Below the pieces are notes generated by a model. That model was not told the DNA's origin. It was given only the letters and a program-made list of their open reading frames with translations, and searched no databases. From NCBI GenBank assembly GCA_036267755.1, contig DATAVK010000017.1, positions 1 to 23,979 of the forward strand: 23,979 nt of DNA, written 5' to 3'. The position numbers were made by a program, and so were the translations under genes. This DNA is from DATAVK01 sp036267755 (GTDB lineage: Bacteria > Actinomycetota > Actinomycetes > JAFAQI01). Shown in pieces: positions 7,557-13,766 of this stretch (position 1 is the first letter of the stretch; each line of letters starts with the position of its first letter).

Positions 7557-7587
7557 GGGGCGATCGAACCCTAAGGTCAACCGCCCC
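7557..7587 (+). promoter_or_regulatory. Possible structured leader of the GH26-type gene
   Basis: GGGGCG (7557-7562) and CGCCCC (7582-7587) form a 6-bp stem around a 19-nt loop. The region from about 7487 to 7607 is richer in A and T than its surroundings and contains repeated CAAA...GGGT-like words. The downstream ATG at 7608 has only a GAGG directly against it, so translation initiation is unusual. No known riboswitch class could be matched by eye. Confidence 0.35.
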
Positions 7588-7607
7588 CAAGTTCCGATAC
7601 ATGAGGT

Positions 7608-8663
7608 ATGCGGATCCGAGCCCTGACCCTGGTATCGGCCACACTTGTGCTCGGAATGGGCCTCCCCGTGGTCGCCCAGTCCGCGCAAGCGACAGTCCCC
7701 CGTGGGACCCGCGAGGTGCACCACAGCGCGCACAAGAACGCCGCGCACAAGAAGGTCAAGCCGGTGCTGTTCGGCCTGAACGACCACTGGGAGAACCAGA
7801 TCATCTCCGACGACAGCCAGGACCACGCCAGGTCAGGCATCGTCGGGACGTTCCTGCCGTGGCGCGAGTCGACCATGACCGTCGCCGGCGAGGCGTCTGC
7901 CGTCGTCCACTACTCGCAGTGGGCCCGCAGCCGCGGCGCGATTCCGATGATCGACCTCTACCCGCCGGCCGGTGTCACGCTCGCCCAGATCGCTGCGGGC
8001 GATGAGGACGACGCCCTCAATCTCTACGCGAAGGACCTGGCGGGCTGGAACCACACCTTCCTGCTGCGGTTGTTCCCCGAGATGAACGGCCCGTGGGAGT
8101 CGTACTCACCCGGCTATAACGGGAACACCGCGGCGCAGTTCATCGCGGCGTGGCGCCACGTCTACAACCTGTTCCACCAGGACGGCGCGAGCAACGTGCA
8201 GTTCATCTGGAACCCCGACAAGCTGCTGACTCCCCAGGCGGTCTCCTTCGCCCGCCTGTGGCCCGGGTCGCAGTACGTCGACTGGGTGGGCCTCGACGTC
8301 TACATGAACGGCGCCAACGTCAAGACCGTCGTCAGTGCCCGCGCCGCAGCGCTGCCGTCGGTCCAGGCGATCCGCCGGTTCACCAACAAGCCGCTGATCA
8401 TCCCGGAGGTCGGTGTCTCCAACACCTCGCGGAAGGCGCACTGGATCGCGAACTCGGTGCGCGGCCTGGCATCGCTGGGCGCCAAGGCCATCGTGTGGTT
8501 CAACGAGGCACTGACCAAGAACACGAACTGGCGGTTCGACTCGTCCAGCTCGGCGCTTGCCGCGGCCCGTCGTACCTTGGCCGGACCCCTGGTGGCCTGG
8601 CCGGGACACAACGGGGGCAGCCTCACGCACGACCAGGCTCTGGTCGCCAAGGGCAGCTGGTAG
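7608..8663 (+). CDS. Secreted glycoside hydrolase, GH26-like (beta-mannanase/endoglucanase type)
   Basis: A signal peptide (MRIRALTLVSATLVLGMGLP, then VVAQSAQA) precedes a His/Lys-rich linker and a TIM-barrel sequence. The acid/base region is FLLRLFPEMNGPWESY (Glu near residue 160), matching the R-x-x-x-E-x-N-G-x-W pattern of GH26. The nucleophile region is KPLIIPEVGVSN (Glu near 265). Both carboxylates are present, so activity is likely. Substrate is probably a beta-mannan or mixed-linkage glucan; this cannot be decided from sequence. There is no extra carbohydrate-binding module. It is followed by a strong hairpin shared with the convergent map gene. Spacing of the ribosome site is poor, so initiation may depend on the leader. 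Confidence 0.88.
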   Translation: MRIRALTLVSATLVLGMGLPVVAQSAQATVPRGTREVHHSAHKNAAHKKVKPVLFGLNDHWENQIISDDSQDHARSGIVGTFLPWRESTMTVAGEASAVVHYSQWARSRGAIPMIDLYPPAGVTLAQIAAGDEDDALNLYAKDLAGWNHTFLLRLFPEMNGPWESYSPGYNGNTAAQFIAAWRHVYNLFHQDGASNVQFIWNPDKLLTPQAVSFARLWPGSQYVDWVGLDVYMNGANVKTVVSARAAALPSVQAIRRFTNKPLIIPEVGVSNTSRKAHWIANSVRGLASLGAKAIVWFNEALTKNTNWRFDSSSSALAAARRTLAGPLVAWPGHNGGSLTHDQALVAKGSW

Positions 8664-8669
8664 CAGCGT

Positions 8670-8690
8670 CGGCGGGTCGTTGACCCGCCG
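8670..8690. terminator. Bidirectional hairpin between the GH26-like gene and map
   Basis: CGGCGGGTC (8670-8678) and GACCCGCCG (8682-8690) form a perfect 9-bp GC-rich stem with a GTT loop. It occupies nearly the whole 31-nt gap between two convergent stop codons and can terminate both. There is no T tract on either strand. Confidence 0.7.
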
Positions 8691-8694
8691 CCCG

Positions 8695-9459
8695 TCACGC
8701 GGTCAGGACCACCGGACCGTCATCACTTACCGCGATGGTGTGCTCGACGTGAGCGGTGCGACTGCCGTCCCGGCTCCGGATCGTCCAGCCGTCCGGATCC
8801 ACGACGTAGGCGTCCTCCCCACCGGCCATGAACCACGGCTCGATCGCGATGACCAGGCCGGCCTGCAACCGCATCCCGCGACCCGGCCGACCGTCGTTCG
8901 GGATGCTCGGCGCTTCGTGCATCTCGTGCCCTACCCCGTGGCCTCCGAAATCGGTGTTCAGTCCGTAGCCGTTGGCGCGGCAGACCGTCGAGATGGCCGC
9001 GGAGATGTCTCCGATCCGGGCCCCGACGACTGCCGCTGCAATACCCGAAGCCAGCGCGCTCTGGGCGGCGTCGACGAGCCGCTGATCGTCCGGGCGCGCG
9101 GTGCCCACGGTCACTGTGACGGCAGCGTCGCCGACCCAGCCGTCTATCTGGGCGCCGCAGTCGATGCTGAGCAGGTCCCCGTCACGGAGCCGATAGCCGG
9201 TCGGGATGCCGTGCAGCACCGCGTCGTTTACGGAGGTGCAGATGGCGCCGGGATACGGGACCGGCGCGCTGGCCGGCTGGTAGCCCAGGAACGGCGAGGT
9301 GGCACCCGCATCCCGCAGCAGCTCGCGCGCGAGCTCGTCGAGCTCGCGGAGCCGGACACCGACACTCGCCTGGCGACTGACCGCAGCGAGGATCTGGCCC
9401 ACCAGTCGGCCAGCCGGGCGCATCTGGTCGATCTCGCGGCTCGTCTTGAGGGTGATCAT
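8695..9459 (-). CDS. map: Type I methionine aminopeptidase
   Basis: This 254-residue protein removes the initiator Met from nascent proteins in the cytosol. All metal and catalytic residues are visible: H83 in VLHG, D100 and D111 in SIDCGAQIDGWVGDAAV, H174 in GGHGVGHEMHE, H181, E207 in AIEPW and E239 in AHVEHT. The length fits type I enzymes without an N-terminal zinc extension. The open frame reaches 9522, but the ATG at 9459 gives the family N-terminus (MITLKTSREIDQMRPAG) and lies 10 nt after the stop of the ROK gene, suggesting cotranscription. High-GC actinobacteria often carry more than one map paralogue; whether this is the main one cannot be told here. Confidence 0.95.
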   Translation of the reverse strand: MITLKTSREIDQMRPAGRLVGQILAAVSRQASVGVRLRELDELARELLRDAGATSPFLGYQPASAPVPYPGAICTSVNDAVLHGIPTGYRLRDGDLLSIDCGAQIDGWVGDAAVTVTVGTARPDDQRLVDAAQSALASGIAAAVVGARIGDISAAISTVCRANGYGLNTDFGGHGVGHEMHEAPSIPNDGRPGRGMRLQAGLVIAIEPWFMAGGEDAYVVDPDGWTIRSRDGSRTAHVEHTIAVSDDGPVVLTA

Positions 9460-9469
9460 GACACGACCG

Positions 9470-10507
9470 TCACCCGGCGGGTTGGCGCGCCGCTTGCGCG
9501 GCGAGGGCAGCTCCGCGGGCACCGGCCATGTCGAGGTCGGGTACGGCGGTGACGACCAGCTCCCCCGACTGCTGCTTGCGGTAGGTCAGGCCGGCCCGGA
9601 CATCGGCGAGGTAGCGCTCCTGAAAGGCCGCGCCGGCCTCCTCGAGAACGCCACCGCCGACGAAGCTGACATCCGGGTCGATGACGTTCATGCAGATGGT
9701 GAGCAGCCGGCCGATTGCTGTGGCCTGCTGCCGGAAGATGGCCAGCGCGAGTTCGTCACCGTCGACCGCGAGCCCTCGCAACGACCGGGCCGCGTCCGCC
9801 GGATCCATGGCAGCGAGCGGATGCGACGGATACCGCGAAAGCCACCAGGGCAACAGGTTCTGACGAATCCCCGTCAGCGAGGCGACGCTCTCAGCGTCGG
9901 CGATGAAGCCGCAGTTGCAGACGGGGATCGTCTGGCCGGGCTCGAGGACGCCTTCGAGCGGGATGTAGACGTGGCCGAGCTCGCCGGCCATCCCCGACGC
10001 GCCGGCCACGATGCGGCCGCCCGTGATGATGCCGCCGCCGAGCCCGGTCCCGACCACGACCGACACCGAGGACTTGTCGGCCGCTGCCGGCCCGAAGTAG
10101 ACCGCGTGGGCGTAGAGCGCGGCCGCGTTGCCGTCGTTGCTGTAGACGACGGGCTTGCCGAGGGCCTGCTCGGCGGCCAGCCGAATGTCGAAGCCGAACC
10201 ACGCGCTCCCGGAGAAGTTCGTGCTGCCCTGCGAGGAGAGAACGCCGTCGGCGCTGGCCGGGCCCGGCGTACCGAGACCGACCGAACAGACCCGCTGCTC
10301 GTCGATGCCCGCGGTTTTCAGCACCCCGGCCAAGGACTCGCGCAGCGCCGCCATCGCGACGTCTGGGCCCTCGAGGACCCGGCTCGGGGTCTCGCACATC
10401 GCCTCCACGACGAACCGACCGGACGCCACGTCGAGAACGGTTGCGTTAACCGACGTCCCCCCGACGTCGAGGCCGACGACGACGTCCGAAGCGTCGGCTA
10501 CAGGCAC
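9470..10507 (-). CDS. ROK-family sugar kinase/glucokinase-like protein
   Basis: The ATP phosphate-1 loop GLDVGGTSVNATVLD is near the N-terminus. NDGNAAALYAHA carries the catalytic Asp, VGTGLGGGIITGGR the second phosphate-binding segment, and GELGHVYIP the zinc His of ROK proteins. The usual CxCGxxGCxE zinc motif reads CNCGFIADAESVAS, so the third Cys is replaced by Asp. There is no N-terminal helix-turn-helix, so it is a kinase rather than a ROK repressor. The substrate is probably glucose or another hexose. The GTG at 10507 is chosen because GTGAGG lies 6 nt upstream; an ATG at 10525 is in frame but has no ribosome site. It is likely cotranscribed with map and divergent from the gamma-glutamyltransferase gene. 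Confidence 0.9.
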   Translation of the reverse strand: MPVADASDVVVGLDVGGTSVNATVLDVASGRFVVEAMCETPSRVLEGPDVAMAALRESLAGVLKTAGIDEQRVCSVGLGTPGPASADGVLSSQGSTNFSGSAWFGFDIRLAAEQALGKPVVYSNDGNAAALYAHAVYFGPAAADKSSVSVVVGTGLGGGIITGGRIVAGASGMAGELGHVYIPLEGVLEPGQTIPVCNCGFIADAESVASLTGIRQNLLPWWLSRYPSHPLAAMDPADAARSLRGLAVDGDELALAIFRQQATAIGRLLTICMNVIDPDVSFVGGGVLEEAGAAFQERYLADVRAGLTYRKQQSGELVVTAVPDLDMAGARGAALAAQAARQPAG

Positions 10508-10591
10508 CGTGATCCTCACTTCCATCGGGGAAACCCCATCTAACATCGACCCCGCGCCGGCCGACGTTACGGCATCCGAGGAGGCAGTCAC
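10508..10591. promoter_or_regulatory. Divergent control region between the ROK gene and the gamma-glutamyltransferase
   Basis: This 84-nt gap contains GGGGAAACCCC (10527-10537), an 11-nt inverted repeat. TTAGAT on the minus strand is a possible -10 for the ROK gene. On the plus strand GAGGAGG (10578-10584) lies 7 nt before the GTG at 10592 and is a near-perfect ribosome-binding site. The repeat is operator-like but unproven. Confidence 0.35.
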
Positions 10592-12375
10592 GTGTTCACG
10601 ACCCGGCCGGAGCTCACGGGCAACCTCGGCATGGTCGCGTCCACCCACTGGCTCGCTTCGGCCTGCGGCATGGCGGTGCTGGAGCGCGGCGGGAACGCCG
10701 TGGACGCCGCCGTGACCGCTGGCTTCGTGCTGCGGTCGTGGAGCCGCATCTCAACGGGCCGGGCGGCGACGTACCGATCCTGGTCTCCGGGCCGCACGGC
10801 CCGGTGCAGGTCTACTGCGGCCAGGGTCCGAGCCCGGCCGCCGCCAGCATCGAGCACTACCGCGCTCTCGGGCTCGACCTGGTGCCGGGAACCGGCCTGC
10901 TGGCGGCCGTCGTACCCGGCGCGTTCGGCGCCTGGATGCTGCTGCTCGAGCAGCGCGGCACCTGGCGACTCCGGGACGTCCTCGAGCCGGCCATCGGGTA
11001 CGCCGAGGACGGCCATCCGATGCTGGCGGGAGCCGCGGCCACGATCCGGGCCGTGGAGCAGCTGTTCCGCGACGACTGGCCGACCTCGGCCGCGACCTAC
11101 CTCACCTCAAGCGGCGCGCCGGCGGAAGGCTCGCGGTTCCGCAACCCGGTGCTCGCCGCGACCTACCGGCGGATCATCGCCGAGGCCGAAGCGGCAGCGG
11201 CCGACCGCGAGGCGCAGATCAGCGCGGCGCGCGGCGTCTTCTACCGCGGCTTCGTGGCCGAGGCGATGGCGAGGTTCTCGGCGACCCAGGAGGTGATGGA
11301 CAGCTCCGGACGCCGTCACCGCGGGCTGCTGAGCGGGGATGACCTGGCGCGCTGGCAGCCGCCGGTCGAGGACTCCGTCTCCGTCGACTACGGAGATCTG
11401 ACGATCCACAAGACCGGGCCGTGGGGGCAGGGGCCGGTGCTGCTGCAGCAGCTGCAGCTGCTGGCCGGCTTCGATCTGGCGGCGATCCCGCTGCTGTCCG
11501 CGCAATGGGTCCACACCATCGTCGAGTGCTCGAAGCTCGCGTTCGCCGATCGCGAGGCCTGGTACGGCGATCCGGACGTCGTCGACGTCCCGCTCGACGA
11601 CCTGCTGAGCTCGGGGTACGCCGATGCACGGCGGCGGCTGGTCACGGACACCGCGTCACTCGACCTGCGGCCGGGATCACCCGGTGGCCGGTCGGCTCAG
11701 CTCCCCGACCTGGCCGCAACGACCGGGGCGGCCGCGGCTCCGGCTGCCGGGTCGGGTGAGCCCACCGTGTCGGCGAACGGCCGGACGCGCGGTGACACCT
11801 GTCATCTCGACGTCGTCGACCGCGACGGGATGATGGTGTCGGCGACTCCCAGCGGCGGGTGGCTGCAGAGCTCCCCGGTGATCCCTGAGCTCGGCTTCTG
11901 CCTCGGGTCACGGGCGCAGATGTTCTGGCTGCAGCCCGGGCTGCCGGCCTCGCTGGCTGGTGGCAAACGGCCCAGGACCACGCTGTCGCCGTCGCTCGCG
12001 ACTCGCGACGGCGTGCCGTATCTCGGGTTCGGCACCCCTGGCGGCGACCAGCAGGACCAGTGGCCGCTGATCGCCCTGCTCGCCAAGCTGCACAAGGGCC
12101 TGGGGCTGCAGGCATCGATCGACGCCGCGACGTTCCACTCGGATCACTTCCCGAGCTCGTTCTACCCGCGTGAGTCCTATCCGGGTCGGCTGGTCGTCGA
12201 GGAGCGGCTAGGAGCCGACGTCATCGGGGAGCTCGTCGAGCGCGGGCACGACGTCGTCGTCGTACCCGACTGGACCGGCGGCCGATGTTGCGCCGTCTCG
12301 CGAGATCCGCAGACCGGATTCCTGTCGGCAGCGGCGGACGCGCGCGGGATGCAGTGTTACGCCGTGGGGCGCTGA
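10592..12375 (+). pseudogene. Gamma-glutamyltransferase-family protein, broken by a one-base frameshift
   Basis: Translation from the GTG at 10592, behind a perfect GAGGAGG, gives the family N-terminus VASTHWLASACGMAVLERGG and NAVDAAVTAGFVL, then falls out of frame near 10733. The missing continuation (VEPHLNGPGGDVPILV) is in the next frame from 10738 and runs 545 codons to the TGA at 12373. Restoring one base (CTG CNG GTC GTG GAG) gives a full protein of about 594 residues. The autoprocessing/nucleophilic Thr is in GDTCHLDVVD (codon 11797-11799), followed by ATPSGGW and TLSPSLA. Such enzymes are cleaved at this Thr and hydrolyse or transfer gamma-glutamyl groups. No slippery heptamer is visible. 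The cause may be a true mutation or a sequencing error. Initiation at the GTG 10738 would lack about 48 conserved residues. Confidence 0.85.
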
Positions 12376-12388
12376 CCGGCACCGGTCA
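12373..12388 (+). terminator. Stop-codon-containing hairpin after the gamma-glutamyltransferase
   Basis: TGACCGG (12373-12379) and CCGGTCA (12382-12388) are perfect inverted repeats separated by CA. A 6-bp stem with a 4-nt loop is the realistic fold. The TGA stop codon is the first part of the 5' arm. There is no T tract. It lies between this gene and the DinB gene on the same strand. Confidence 0.5.
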
Positions 12389-12417
12389 CGCCGAGCGAAG
12401 CTGACGGTGGGTGTTTG

Positions 12418-12423
12418 TACAGT
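12418..12423 (+). promoter_or_regulatory. Candidate -10 element of a leaderless DinB-family gene
   Basis: TACAGT matches the actinobacterial -10 pattern TAnnnT and ends 6 nt before the ATG at 12430. There is no ribosome-binding sequence in front of that ATG. This geometry places the transcription start at the A of the start codon. No convincing -35 box is seen. Confidence 0.45.
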
Positions 12424-12429
12424 CCGGGC

Positions 12430-12966
12430 ATGAGTGACCCGTCTGCTGCGATACCGACCGCCCCCGAGCGCATCGACCCCCCGTTCGTCAATGACGAGCG
12501 CACCATGCTCGAGTCGTGGCTGGAGTTCCACCGCGCCACGCTGCTGATGAAATGTGCCGGGCTCGACGACGCTGCACTTCGACAACGGTCGGTCCCGCCG
12601 TCGTCGATGTCGCTGCTGGGTCTGGTGCGTCACATGACCGAGGTCGAGCGCAGCTGGTTCCGGCGGACCCTGATCGCCGATGGCGCCGCGCCGCTGTACT
12701 ACTCCGATGACAACGGGGACGGCGACTTCGACGATGTCGACGACGCGGACGTCGCCGCCGACATCACGGCGTTCCGGGACGAGCTCGACACCTGCCGCGC
12801 GATCGCGGCCCGGCACCCCGACCTGAATGCGGTTGGCGCCGGTAAGCGGGACGTCCACGACGTGTCGCTGCGGTGGATCTACCTGCACATGATCGAGGAG
12901 TACGCCCGCCACAACGGCCACGCCGACCTGCTCCGCGAGCGCATCGACGGTGCCGTCGGCGACTGA
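12430..12966 (+). CDS. DinB-family protein (DUF664-like)
   Basis: The 178-residue protein has the four-helix DinB pattern. MLESWLEFHRATLLMKCAGL forms helix 1, SLLGLVRHMTEVERSWF carries the first metal-type His in helix 2, and WIYLHMIEEYARHNGHADLL gives the paired His of helix 4. The His triad suggests a bound divalent metal. The family includes mycothiol- and bacillithiol-dependent enzymes; mycothiol use would fit an actinobacterium but is inference. The loop DDNGDGDFDDVDDAD is unusually acidic. The start at 12430 is supported by the -10-like TACAGT; an upstream in-frame TTG at 12415 would overlap that hexamer. Its stop abuts that of the convergent regulator gene with no spacer. Confidence 0.88.
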   Translation: MSDPSAAIPTAPERIDPPFVNDERTMLESWLEFHRATLLMKCAGLDDAALRQRSVPPSSMSLLGLVRHMTEVERSWFRRTLIADGAAPLYYSDDNGDGDFDDVDDADVAADITAFRDELDTCRAIAARHPDLNAVGAGKRDVHDVSLRWIYLHMIEEYARHNGHADLLRERIDGAVGD

Positions 12967-13443
12967 TTAGGTCCCGCCGCTGCGCGCAGCGGCGATGACG
13001 TGCGTCAGCGCACCGTGAAGCTCGCGCAACTCGGCGACGTCGATGCCGAGCCGATCGACCACGGCGTACGGAATCTTTTCCGCCTGTCGACGCAGCCGCC
13101 TGCCGCTGGGCGTCAGCTCGAGAGTGAGCGACCGCTCATCGTCGGCGCTGCGCTCTCGGGTCAGGTACCCCAGGGCCTCGAGCCGCTTCAGCAACGGTGA
13201 CAGTGTGGCCGAGTCGAGGCTCAGCGCCGACCCGAGATCCTTGACCGTACGCGGTGACCGCTCCCATAGCGCCAGCATCACGAGGTACTGCGGGTGAGTC
13301 AGACGTAGCGGTTCCAGCAGTGGTCGGTAGATCGCGATGACAGAGCGCGCGGCAACAGCCAGCGCGAAACAGACCTGTTGCTCCAAGGCGAGCGGGTCCT
13401 CACCGAGGTCGATCACTTCACCGTGCCTGGCCGTCCGCGACAT
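12967..13443 (-). CDS. OhrR-like MarR-family regulator (putative organic peroxide sensor)
   Basis: The 158-residue protein aligns without gaps, from memory, to Bacillus OhrR. The peroxide-sensing Cys of that family is present at C25 in LEQQVCFAL. Y39 matches OhrR Y29, but the position of OhrR Y40 is H50 (RLTHPQYLVML) and Y19 is Ala. The winged helix is clear: VKDLGSALSLDSATLSPLL (recognition helix) and RSADDERSLTLELT (wing). By family knowledge it would be a dimeric repressor released by Cys oxidation. No ohr peroxidase gene is in the window. The ATG at 13443 lacks a ribosome site but has TAGTCT 7 nt upstream, so the transcript may be leaderless. It faces the zinc-ribbon gene across a strong inverted repeat, and probably represses that gene and itself. 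Confidence 0.9.
   Translation of the reverse strand: MSRTARHGEVIDLGEDPLALEQQVCFALAVAARSVIAIYRPLLEPLRLTHPQYLVMLALWERSPRTVKDLGSALSLDSATLSPLLKRLEALGYLTRERSADDERSLTLELTPSGRRLRRQAEKIPYAVVDRLGIDVAELRELHGALTHVIAAARSGGT
12975..12994. terminator. Perfect 20-bp palindrome at the end of the OhrR-like gene
   Basis: CGCCGCTGCG (12975-12984) is followed directly by its complement CGCAGCGGCG (12985-12994). It lies inside the last codons of the regulator gene and 8 nt beyond the stop of the convergent DinB gene. It can fold as a GC-rich hairpin and is the only terminator candidate for either gene. Overlap with coding sequence means chance is possible. Confidence 0.5.
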
Positions 13444-13450
13444 ATGTCAC

Positions 13451-13456
13451 AGACTA
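13451..13456 (-). promoter_or_regulatory. Candidate -10 element of the leaderless OhrR-like gene
   Basis: On the minus strand the hexamer is TAGTCT, which fits TAnnnT and ends 7 nt before the ATG at 13443. The expected -35 position falls in the inverted repeats at 13463-13479, so a protein bound there would block this promoter. Confidence 0.45.
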
Positions 13457-13462
13457 TCGGTC

Positions 13463-13501
13463 ACACGATGAGATCGTGTAGTATTTGTTAGTACACGATC
13501 T
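13463..13501. promoter_or_regulatory. Three-half-site operator between the OhrR-like and zinc-ribbon genes
   Basis: Three copies of one half-site are present: ACACGAT (13463-13469), AGATCGTGTA in the opposite sense (13471-13480) and TACACGATCT (13492-13501). The first two form a 7-bp palindrome with a GAG spacer. The second and third form a perfect 10-bp inverted repeat with an 11-nt, A/T-rich spacer. The arrangement between a MarR-family gene and its divergent neighbour is typical of autoregulation. Binding is inferred. Confidence 0.72.
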
Positions 13502-13527
13502 AATCTTCTCTCCGGGAGGCCCGGCTC

Positions 13528-13758
13528 ATGCCGCGAACCACGGCAAGGCGTCGTACCGAGACCGGCGACCGGGTCGCGGGGTTCCTCCACCGTCATCTGT
13601 TGCCCTACTTCGGACCCGCCTCTGTCATGCCGCTCGGGGATCCGTACCCGCCCATCGATCCCGATCCGGCCTGCCCGCACTGCGGTTCCCACGAGTCCGA
13701 ACATCTGGCGTTCCGGACGTCGGACGGCAAGAGCCTGCGCCGCTGCCCGACCGGTTGA
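13528..13758 (+). CDS. Very small zinc-ribbon-like protein
   Basis: The 76-residue product begins with a basic segment (PRTTARRRTETGDR), then hydrophobic FLHRHLLPYFGPASVMPL, a Pro/Asp linker and the C-terminal CPHCGSHESEHLAFRTSDGK ending RRCPTG. CPHC is a clear zinc knuckle, but the second half of the expected ribbon (CxxC) keeps only one Cys before the stop, so it is truncated or uses His as fourth ligand. GGGAGG (13514-13519) lies 8 nt before the ATG, a strong start. It is divergent from the OhrR-like regulator across the operator, so it is the most likely target of that regulator. A redox- or metal-responsive role is inference. I do not recognise a named family. The gene ends 8 nt from the convergent GGDEF-EAL gene. 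Confidence 0.7.
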   Translation: MPRTTARRRTETGDRVAGFLHRHLLPYFGPASVMPLGDPYPPIDPDPACPHCGSHESEHLAFRTSDGKSLRRCPTG

Positions 13759-13766
13759 CGAAGCGG

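Noticed and set aside
7487..7607. ydaO (c-di-AMP) or GEMM (c-di-GMP) riboswitch before the GH26-like gene
   Set aside because: The conserved core words of either class could not be aligned by eye. It is reported only as an uncharacterised structured leader.
10728..10740. Programmed ribosomal frameshift in the gamma-glutamyltransferase gene
   Set aside because: The sequence CTGCGGTCGTGG has no slippery heptamer and no obvious pseudoknot follows. A simple one-base deletion or sequence error is more likely.
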